Assembly (NCBI GenBank): GCA_035637655.1
Contig: DASPWT010000132.1
Coordinates: 1 to 7,688, forward strand
From: VBDM01 sp035637655
GTDB lineage: Bacteria; Pseudomonadota; Gammaproteobacteria; Burkholderiales; SG8-39
Length of the DNA: 7,688 nucleotides
Reading direction: 5' to 3'
Shown here: piece after piece, positions 1 to 5,823 of the stretch
Layout of the letters: every line of letters starts with the position of its first letter
Position numbering within the stretch: the stretch's first letter is position 1
Translations under genes and position numbers: made by a program
The notes under the pieces: model-generated
The model's input: the letters and a program-made list of their open reading frames with translations, nothing else
Databases searched by the model: none
What the model was told of the DNA's origin: nothing

Positions 1-177
1 CGCCGCATAGGCAATCAGCGCCGCCTTCGCCTGCCTGAGCGCGTTCATGCTGCGCTGCTCGCGCTCGTTGGAGATCCCGGCACTGGTGAAGTTGAGGGCG
101 CTGGCGATCAGGAAGGCGCTGAACAAAGCTGCCAGGGCCAGGATCGCGATCAGCGCAAAGCCGCGCTCGACTGCCAC
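1..177 (-). CDS. Type IV prepilin-like protein, N-terminal part (3' end outside window)
   Basis: The frame runs from GTG 177-175 to the left edge without a stop: 59 codons of an incomplete gene. GGAGAG at 186-181, 3 bases before it, supports this start; upstream in-frame GTGs at 207-205 (overlapping the previous stop as GTGA) and 195-193 have poorer sites. The protein opens MAVERG then FALIAILALAALFSAFLIAS: a short charged leader ending in Gly, a predicted prepilin-peptidase site after Gly6, and one hydrophobic helix. Position 5 of the mature form is Ala, not the Glu of major pilins. Beyond the helix, ALRQAKAALIAYAA (46-59) resembles an alignment motif I recall from large prepilin-like proteins of betaproteobacteria (related to PilX/PulG types). 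It is therefore probably a minor or tip pilin (MshP-like place in the operon). Identity is open because most of the gene is missing. Confidence 0.66.
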   Translation of the reverse strand, partial: MAVERGFALIAILALAALFSAFLIASALNFTSAGISNEREQRSMNALRQAKAALIAYAA

Positions 178-180
178 TGA

Positions 181-186
181 CTCTCC
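181..186 (-). promoter_or_regulatory. Ribosome binding site of the prepilin-like gene
   Basis: GGAGAG (186-181 on the minus strand) 3 bases before GTG 177-175, or 5 bases counted from its GGAG core. It is the same hexamer as before the MshK-like gene and supports the short class III leader MAVERG. Confidence 0.65.
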
Positions 187-203
187 ACTCTGCACGCGGA
201 GCC

Positions 204-623
204 TCACGGCTTGCGCTCGCGTTCTCCGGAAGGAGTCGTGATTTTGCCGCCTGCGACCGGATCTCTGATCTCGCCGCGGACCTTGTCGAGCGTCTGCCCG
301 ATCTTGACGCTGACCGAAGGCGCGCCCTCGCCGCGAGGCAGCGTCACTCTGGCCGGGTCGTGCGGCCTCCTCGCGTTCGCTTGTGGAACCCCGTTGATCC
401 AGGTCGTGCTCTTGCCCGAAGAGCGCGACACCTGGCCGTTGACCGTGACGGTGTTCTCGACGACGGCCGCAGTTTCCTGGACGTTGGCCTGACGGCGACG
501 GTCGAGGTCCTGGCGCTGCTGCTCCGAAAAGAAGAGGCGCCCGAGATTCTCCTGGGCCGCGACCTGCCCCGCCGCGACTCCGAGCAGGAACGCCCCCGCG
601 AAAAGGCGTCTCGCAAATTCCAT
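204..623 (-). CDS. Small exported protein in the MshK position (function unknown)
   Basis: 139 residues from ATG 623-621, chosen because GGAGAG (635-630) lies 6 bases upstream; longer in-frame starts lack this. The N-terminus MEFARRLFAGAFLLGVAAGQ followed by VAAQE is a typical Sec signal peptide, with likely cleavage near residue 23-24. The mature part contains GRLFFSEQQRQDLDRRR (28-44) and a later segment TVNGQVSRSSGKSTTWINGV (60-79) then KIGQTLDKVRGEI (107-119). I recall small periplasmic proteins with the same GRLFF..EQR..LD and VNG.V.RS.GKST.W.NG patterns beside such pilus genes, but not a defined function. The position right after the MshJ-like gene suggests MshK, perhaps acting like PilP as a periplasmic link to the secretin; this is inference. 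The end is strongly basic (GERERKP). Confidence 0.68.
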   Translation of the reverse strand: MEFARRLFAGAFLLGVAAGQVAAQENLGRLFFSEQQRQDLDRRRQANVQETAAVVENTVTVNGQVSRSSGKSTTWINGVPQANARRPHDPARVTLPRGEGAPSVSVKIGQTLDKVRGEIRDPVAGGKITTPSGERERKP

Positions 624-629
624 GTGCTT

Positions 630-635
630 CTCTCC
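630..635 (-). promoter_or_regulatory. Ribosome binding site fixing the MshK-like start
   Basis: GGAGAG on the minus strand (635-630), 6 bases before ATG 623-621. It decides between this start and upstream in-frame candidates such as the ATG at 656-654, which would run into the signal peptide with a charged extension. Confidence 0.75.
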
Positions 636-664
636 GATGGCGGGTTTGCGTCGCATGCGCCGGC

Positions 665-1279
665 TCAAGCGGGCCCGAGCCCTCTTACCGAAACCAAGTC
701 GACCTGGCACTCGGCTCGCAGGCGTGGTTGCAGCGCCGTTGCACCCGGTGCCGGTCCGCGCTCAACCCGGGTCACGGTGCAATTTCGCACAGACACGTGC
801 GCCTTGATGCCCGCCTGTAGGTCTGCCAGAAAATTCAAAAGGTCGCCCTCATGCAGCAGCAGCATGTCGAGTTTCAACCGGCTCACAACGAAGTCGGCGG
901 CGCCGGTTGCGACGAGCCCGGGGTAGTCGAGCGGTCGTTGAGCTTCGAAGTTGTACCTGATCTCGAAGAGCTTCCGGTCATTCTTGATCTTCGCGATCGA
1001 CTCGATCCAGTCGAGCCGGCTCTGTTCACCCACGATACCGCGCTGGCGCATCTGCTCGTAGTACACGAGGTCTTCGCGGATCCCGCGCTCTTCCTCCGCG
1101 ACTCTGGAGACGCGCTCCTGGGCCGCCACGCGGCTCAGCCTGGTCGTGTCCCGCGCCGTTCTCGCCTCGTCCAGGTAGTATCCGCTGGCGATCAGGCAGG
1201 CTGCACCCAGCGCAAGCAGCACGATCGCCACGGCGAGCGGCGCGCGCAGGCGCTTGAGGTCGTCGCGGGTAATGTTCAT
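665..1279 (-). CDS. mshJ: MshJ/PilO-like inner-membrane alignment protein
   Basis: 204 residues. A short cytoplasmic N-terminus is followed by one membrane segment at about 13-35 (APLAVAIVLLALGAACLIAS), a heptad-like coiled coil at about 38-80, and a small periplasmic domain with the PilO-like pattern LLLHEGDLLNFLADL (140-154). C167 and C191 are the only cysteines in the periplasmic part and could form a disulfide. The size and architecture match PilO/MshJ/GspM alignment proteins that pair with PilN-type partners. Its gene follows the MshI-like gene with an ATGA overlap and precedes the MshK-position gene by 41 bases, the I-J-K order of known MSHA operons. Sequence identity to named MshJ proteins cannot be judged here; PilO-like is safe, MshJ is the context-based name. 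Confidence 0.72.
   Translation of the reverse strand: MNITRDDLKRLRAPLAVAIVLLALGAACLIASGYYLDEARTARDTTRLSRVAAQERVSRVAEEERGIREDLVYYEQMRQRGIVGEQSRLDWIESIAKIKNDRKLFEIRYNFEAQRPLDYPGLVATGAADFVVSRLKLDMLLLHEGDLLNFLADLQAGIKAHVSVRNCTVTRVERGPAPGATALQPRLRAECQVDLVSVRGLGPA
1276..1279 (-). other. ATGA stop/start overlap (mshI/mshJ)
   Basis: The TGA ending the MshI-like gene (1278-1276) overlaps the ATG of the MshJ-like gene (1279-1277). No Shine-Dalgarno is seen in the preceding bases (AAGCGGCGCGGCAC), so translational coupling is likely. Tight coupling fits two proteins expected to form a complex in fixed ratio. Confidence 0.8.
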
Positions 1280-2847
1280 GTGCCGCGCCGCTTAACTACC
1301 ACTACCGAGAACCGCGGCACTTCCTCCCTCCTTGCCGCCCCGATGTCGCCGCCCAGGCTTTTTTCCGCATTGATGTCGAACGGCAGCTGGGTGCGGGTTA
1401 TTTCGGTGCCCGGCCTTTTGCGCAGGGCCTCCGTGAACTGGTTCACCAGCGCGGTGACCGCCCGGAAGTCCGAGGCCTGCTGCACGACGAGCTTGCCCGA
1501 AATCTCGGCGGTCTGGGTCTGAAACTCGGTGCCGGCGGCCTGTGCCTGTGCTGCCGGCTGGGTGGGCGGGGCCTTGGACGCCTCGCGGCCGGCCGATTTC
1601 ACCCCGGTGCCCAACTCCCAGTCGATCCTGTCAATTTCGATCTGGGGCAGGGCCGTTACCGCTTCGCCGATCTCGATGAGCATCCTGCCGGGCGAAGCGC
1701 TCTGCCGCAGGAGCGCTCGGTAGTTCTTGACGATGGCTTTGAGGTTTTCGCTGGAAATCGGCGTCTTGGGAAAACGCGTTTGCAGTCGAGCGTATTCCTC
1801 GGACGCGCGGGCTTCCTGCATGCGGTTACTCTGGGCTTGCTCGTTGAGGTGATAGGCATCAAGAAGTCTCGCTGCCGAGAAGAGCAGGCAAAAGCCGAAC
1901 ACCGTCGCTCCGGTGGCAAGCAGGCCCACGCGCGCGCGCCACAAATGATAGAAGCGCCGCAGGCCCTCGCCGGCATACTGTTCGCCGGACCGGTACGCGG
2001 CGAGCACGTGCAGAAACAGGCCTTCGGCGAGCGTTTCGGCGGGCGCTGATCTGAAGCCCAGGCTTCGGGCGACCTTGTCGAGGTCGTGAACATGGAACTG
2101 CAGCCGGGCGGAATCGACGCAGGCCGCGTCATAGAGCGCTTGGTGCTGGCTCGGCGCGAGCACCAGCACGTCGAGCGCAGGCGCCTCGCGCGGCAGGATG
2201 CGGGTGTTGACGAGATACTGCTGGATCCGCAGCGACTCGGCCGCAAAATCCTGAGCGATCGCGCGGGGATCGGAGAAGTCCACGCGGCCCAGGCGCGAGA
2301 AGCGGATGCGGCGGTTCTCGATGTAGCTCTGCCGCAATCCGGCCTGCTGCCTGCTCACCATCAGGTATCGCCCGCCCTTGAAACCGAGAAGCTTCCCCGT
2401 CAGGGCCGCGACGAGCGCCACTGAGAAGACGCCGACCACACGGGCATCGTTCGAGCGCAATGCCTCGAGCCAGGGCTGGAATTGATGCGTGTTGGTAAAC
2501 GACATGTAAAGAACCCGTTCCTCGCGCCGGCCCGCGTGGGTCTCCGACCCGAGCGAGAGCGGGAGGGCGAGCGACGCGTCGCGGTAGCGCTGGGCGAGCT
2601 TGCGCGCAAGCAGCGCGCGCCGGTCTGCCCCGCGCACGTAGGGGATGTTTTCCTGGAAGAAGTCTTCCTCGACCACGTCGGCGAGCACGTAGAAAAGGCT
2701 TTCCGGGGCGCCGGCCACGTATCCAGAGAATTCGGCGACGCCTTTCTCGTTCATGTCGAAAACGCCTTCCTTCTGGAGCTCGCCTTGATTCCACAGATAG
2801 GCGGTGACTCTCTGGGAGGTGAAGTAACACAGACGTTTGCTCGCCAC
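1276..2847 (-). CDS. mshI: MshI-like pilus alignment protein with PilM-like and PilN-like halves
   Basis: 523 residues from a GTG start at 2847-2845; AAGG ends about 10 bases before it and the start lies 5 bases after the mshG stop. Residues 1-300 look like a cytoplasmic, degenerate actin-like (PilM/GspL-type) region. I recognise the pattern DVVEEDFFQENIPYVRG (57-73), which I recall from uncharacterised proteins of similar betaproteobacterial clusters, but I see no clear phosphate-binding Gly motif of the actin/PilM type. A single membrane segment lies at about 306-325 (VGLLATGATVFGFCLLF), then a charged, probably coiled-coil stretch (about 330-360), an Ala/Pro/Gln linker (418-442), and a C-terminal periplasmic region with the weak PilN-like pattern (ISGKLVV...DFRAVTALVNQFTEAL). 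The likely role is to tie the cytoplasmic ATPase/platform to the periplasmic MshJ-like protein. It overlaps that gene by ATGA. PilM and PilN are usually separate proteins, so this is either a fused MshI or a GspL-like protein. Function is inferred. Confidence 0.7.
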   Translation of the reverse strand: MASKRLCYFTSQRVTAYLWNQGELQKEGVFDMNEKGVAEFSGYVAGAPESLFYVLADVVEEDFFQENIPYVRGADRRALLARKLAQRYRDASLALPLSLGSETHAGRREERVLYMSFTNTHQFQPWLEALRSNDARVVGVFSVALVAALTGKLLGFKGGRYLMVSRQQAGLRQSYIENRRIRFSRLGRVDFSDPRAIAQDFAAESLRIQQYLVNTRILPREAPALDVLVLAPSQHQALYDAACVDSARLQFHVHDLDKVARSLGFRSAPAETLAEGLFLHVLAAYRSGEQYAGEGLRRFYHLWRARVGLLATGATVFGFCLLFSAARLLDAYHLNEQAQSNRMQEARASEEYARLQTRFPKTPISSENLKAIVKNYRALLRQSASPGRMLIEIGEAVTALPQIEIDRIDWELGTGVKSAGREASKAPPTQPAAQAQAAGTEFQTQTAEISGKLVVQQASDFRAVTALVNQFTEALRKRPGTEITRTQLPFDINAEKSLGGDIGAARREEVPRFSVVVVKRRGT

Positions 2848-2852
2848 GGCGT

Positions 2853-4058
2853 CTATACCTTGATCTTGCTGATGACGTCGTAAATCGGCCCGAGAACGGA
2901 GAGCATCACCCAGCCGAGAATGAGGCCGAGGAGCACCGTCAGGGCCGGCTCGATGATCACCTGAATCTTACCAATCGATTCGCGCACTTCGCGGTTGTAG
3001 AAATAGGACACGTTGAGCAGCGCCTTGTCGAGCGCGCCGGTCGATTCGCCCACCCGGAGCATTCTCACTACGAGCGGCGGGAAAAGTCCTACCTCCTGGA
3101 ACGCCGCGGTGACGTTCTTGCCTTCCCCGATCTGCTCTCCCGCGAGTTTCAGGCCTTCCTGGATGACCAGGTTGCCGGCGATTTCCTCGGAGCTGCGGAT
3201 CGCATCCAGGATGGTGATCCCCGAGGAGTACATGAGAGCGAAAATGCTGGCGAAACGCGACAGGATGATCTTGCGCAGGATCTCCCCGGCCACCGGAACG
3301 GCGAGCTTGAAGCGATCGAGCTGGTACTGCACCGCCGGGTCGGCCCGAGCCGCCAGCTTGACGCCGACGAACAGAATCGCGGGTGCGGCCAGGATCGCCC
3401 ACCAGTAACCCACGAAAAACGCCGAGACTTCGATCAGGACGCGCGTTTGCAGAGGGATCTGCTGCCCCATGTTCTTGATGAAGGCGACCATCTGCGGCAC
3501 GAGGTAGATCATCAGGAAGAAAGTCACCATGATCACGATCGAACCGACGAACGCGGGGTACAGGACGAGCTTCTTCATGTGCTCGGCCAGCTCGTCTTCC
3601 CACTTCAGGTTCTCGACCAGGCTTTTCAGCACCTCGGCGAGCTTTCCCGTATCTTCTCCGGCGCGGACGAGGCTCGTAAAAACCGGGTTGAAGATTTGCG
3701 GATACTGGGCGAGGCTCTGCGACAGCCGCAGCCCGCCCTGGATGCTCTCGATGACTCCCGACATCACTTCGCGAAAGCGGGAATTTTCGATGCTGTCGCG
3801 CAGGTCGATCAGCGATTCGACGAGCGGCACCCCGGCCCCGATGAGCTGCTCCATGTGGAAGCAGAAGTTGATGAGGTCCGAGCGCTTGATCGTGCCCGAG
3901 CGAAGCAGGCTCCCGCCGCGGCGGGCCGGCCCGCCCCGCACCAGGTCCAGGCCCATGCGCTTCAAGCGCAGTTCGAGGTCGACCACATTGATCGCTTCGA
4001 TCTGGCCGAGCATCCTCTTTCCCCGGGTATCTATGGCCTTGTAGGCAAAAAGTGCCAT
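2853..4058 (-). CDS. mshG: MshG-like inner-membrane platform protein (GspF/PilC family)
   Basis: 401 residues from ATG at 4058-4056 (MALFAYKAIDTRGK, the standard GspF-type opening), ending at TAG 2855-2853. The open frame runs upstream beyond this start, but that extension is out-of-frame reading through mshE and lacks any GspF character, so this ATG is chosen; only a weak GGA lies before it. Two T2SSF domains are visible, about 60-183 and 265-389, each with its Gly/Glu motif (RAGEDTGKL at 132-140; RVGESTGALDKAL at 335-347). Three membrane segments lie at about 165-187, 213-235 and 368-390. The protein is the membrane base on which the ATPase acts to extract or insert pilins. It starts 29 bases after mshE and stops 5 bases before the next gene. 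Nothing looks broken. It could also be named PilC or GspF; the adjacent MshEN-type ATPase favours MshG. Confidence 0.93.
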   Translation of the reverse strand: MALFAYKAIDTRGKRMLGQIEAINVVDLELRLKRMGLDLVRGGPARRGGSLLRSGTIKRSDLINFCFHMEQLIGAGVPLVESLIDLRDSIENSRFREVMSGVIESIQGGLRLSQSLAQYPQIFNPVFTSLVRAGEDTGKLAEVLKSLVENLKWEDELAEHMKKLVLYPAFVGSIVIMVTFFLMIYLVPQMVAFIKNMGQQIPLQTRVLIEVSAFFVGYWWAILAAPAILFVGVKLAARADPAVQYQLDRFKLAVPVAGEILRKIILSRFASIFALMYSSGITILDAIRSSEEIAGNLVIQEGLKLAGEQIGEGKNVTAAFQEVGLFPPLVVRMLRVGESTGALDKALLNVSYFYNREVRESIGKIQVIIEPALTVLLGLILGWVMLSVLGPIYDVISKIKV

Positions 4059-4087
4059 GTCCGTTCCGTCGCCGGCACCGTGCGCAG

Positions 4088-5815
4088 CTACATCCGGTCG
4101 GTGAGGTCGATCACGCGCATCAACTCGTCGAGCGCGGTCGAGCCGTCGAGGACCCGGCGAGTGCCGTCGTCGGCCAGCGTGCGAAAGCCCCTCGTCAAGG
4201 CCGACTTGTGCAATTCCCGGCCGGTAGCACGGTGCGCGATCAACTGGTCGAGCTCGCCGTCCATCTTCAGGATCTCCATGATGGCCATGCGACCCCGATA
4301 GCCCTGATAGTCGCACTGGTCGCAGCCGACGGCCCGGTACAGCGTGGGCGGGCGATCGGCCGGCGCTGCCAGCATGCTGCACTCGCCGGCGCTCGCCTGG
4401 TGAGCCTGCTTGCAATGCTTGCACAACCTGCGGACGAGGCGCTGCGCGACGATGCCGATGATGTTGCCGGCGAGGACGTCCGGGACGATGCCGATGTCGA
4501 GGAGCCGCGGAATCGCGCCGGCCGCCGAATTGGTGTGGAGGGTCGAATAGACCTGGTGGCCCGTCATCGCCGCGCGGAACGCCATGGTGGCCGTGTCCTC
4601 GTCGCGGATCTCGCCGACCAGGATCACATCGGGATCCTGCCGCATGAGCGAGCGGATGCCGTTGGCGAAATCCATCTTGGCGGCCTCGTTGATCGAGGTC
4701 TGCCGGATCAGTGTCATCGGATATTCGACCGGATCCTCCAGGGTCATGATGTTGAGGCCGTCGTTGTTGATGTGGTTGAGCACCGAATAGAGCGTCGTCG
4801 TCTTGCCGCTGCCGGTCGGGCCGGTGAGGAGGATGATGCCCTCGGGCCGCGCGATCATTTTTTTGAGAAGCTGAAGCTGAGCCGCATCGAGCCCCAGGCC
4901 GTCGAGCGGAACGATCCCTTTGTGCCGGTCGAGAATGCGCAGCACGATGTTCTCGCCGTGCGTGGTCGCTTGCGACGAGACGCGGAAATCGACCGCGCGC
5001 CCCGTGAGCATCAGCGAGATGCGCCCGTCCTGCGGGGCGCGCGTTTCGGCGATGTTCATCTTCGACATCACCTTGATGCGCACCGCCATGGCCGGCCAGT
5101 ATGTCTTGTGCAGAGACCTTATCTGGCGCAGCACCCCGTCGATGCGATAGCGGATGCGCAGGAAACTCTGCTCCGGCTCGAAGTGAATGTCGGAGGCGCC
5201 CCGCTCGACGGCGTCCGCGAAAAGCGCCGAAATGAGGCGCACGACCGGTTGCGAATAAGCGTCGCCGGATGCCTGCAGGCTCTGGTAATCGATCTCGCCG
5301 GTCTCGATCTCGTGCAGGATGCCGTCGATCGAGAAGTCGTGGCCGTAGTACTGGTCGATAGCCCGGCCAATTTCGCTCTCGCCGGCGAGCCGCGTCTCGA
5401 GCGCAAACTCCCCGCGCAGCTGCGCCCGCACCTGGTCCAGCGCCACGATGTTGTTCGTGTCGGCAATCGCGATGATGAGCTTGCGCGCCTCGCGGTCGAG
5501 CGCGACCGGGAAGACGGTGTGTCGCTTGGAGAACTCGCGCGGCACGAGCTTCAGGGCCATCGAGTCGACGACGATCTGAGTGAGGTCCACGCTTTGCAGG
5601 CCGAGCTTTTCGGACAAGGCGTCGCGCAGCGTCGCCTCGGACACGAAGCCCAGATTTACCAGGAGCTTCCCGACCGGCTGATGGGTCTTGAGCTGCTCGA
5701 GCAGCGCGATCCGGAGCTGATCCTCGGTGAGGATCCCCTGCGAAATCAAAATCTGCCCGATATGGCGCTTGGCCTGCGGGGAGACCGTTTGGGCGCTGAG
5801 GCGCGGGGAGTTCAT
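4088..5815 (-). CDS. mshE: MshE-like pilus assembly ATPase (GspE/PilB family) with MshEN domain
   Basis: 575 residues, full length for the family. Residues 18-41 and 47-70 are two tandem 24-residue MshEN motifs separated by the usual 5 residues; this domain binds cyclic di-GMP in Vibrio cholerae MshE. After the N2-type linker region (RYRIDG at 222-227) come the ATPase motifs: Walker A GPTGSGKT at 332-339, Asp box around TLEDPVEY (358-365), Walker B around DPDVILVGEIRDED (394-407), and His box TGHQVYSTLHTN (418-429). CKHC (C465, C468) and CDQC (C498, C501) form the four-cysteine zinc-type site typical of GspE/PilB ATPases. The enzyme hydrolyses ATP in the cytoplasm to drive pilin addition through the platform protein encoded next. 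All catalytic motifs look intact. Odd points: both MshEN motifs lack the usual leading Arg (His18, Pro47), and no Shine-Dalgarno lies next to the ATG; an AGGAG is 20 bases upstream, inside the preceding gene. That gene stops 8 bases before this start, so coupling is likely. Confidence 0.95.
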   Translation of the reverse strand: MNSPRLSAQTVSPQAKRHIGQILISQGILTEDQLRIALLEQLKTHQPVGKLLVNLGFVSEATLRDALSEKLGLQSVDLTQIVVDSMALKLVPREFSKRHTVFPVALDREARKLIIAIADTNNIVALDQVRAQLRGEFALETRLAGESEIGRAIDQYYGHDFSIDGILHEIETGEIDYQSLQASGDAYSQPVVRLISALFADAVERGASDIHFEPEQSFLRIRYRIDGVLRQIRSLHKTYWPAMAVRIKVMSKMNIAETRAPQDGRISLMLTGRAVDFRVSSQATTHGENIVLRILDRHKGIVPLDGLGLDAAQLQLLKKMIARPEGIILLTGPTGSGKTTTLYSVLNHINNDGLNIMTLEDPVEYPMTLIRQTSINEAAKMDFANGIRSLMRQDPDVILVGEIRDEDTATMAFRAAMTGHQVYSTLHTNSAAGAIPRLLDIGIVPDVLAGNIIGIVAQRLVRRLCKHCKQAHQASAGECSMLAAPADRPPTLYRAVGCDQCDYQGYRGRMAIMEILKMDGELDQLIAHRATGRELHKSALTRGFRTLADDGTRRVLDGSTALDELMRVIDLTDRM

Positions 5816-5823
5816 CGAGAGGG

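Noticed and set aside
624..664. Possible terminator between the MshJ- and MshK-like genes
   Set aside because: The 41 bases contain only the short GCATGC palindrome and no stem with a T-run.
624..710. Longer N-terminus for the MshK-like protein (ATG at 710)
   Set aside because: It would overlap the MshJ-like gene and put a basic extension before a clean signal peptide; GGAGAG supports the start at 623.
3447..4301. 284-residue plus-strand open frame across mshG and the end of mshE
   Set aside because: Antisense to conserved GspF and GspE coding sequence; composition (His/Asp/Glu/Arg) is typical of shadow frames.
4059..4424. N-terminal extension of the platform protein to an upstream ATG at 4424
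   Set aside because: This part overlaps the end of mshE in another frame and has no GspF features. MALFAYKAIDT at 4058 is the standard family start.
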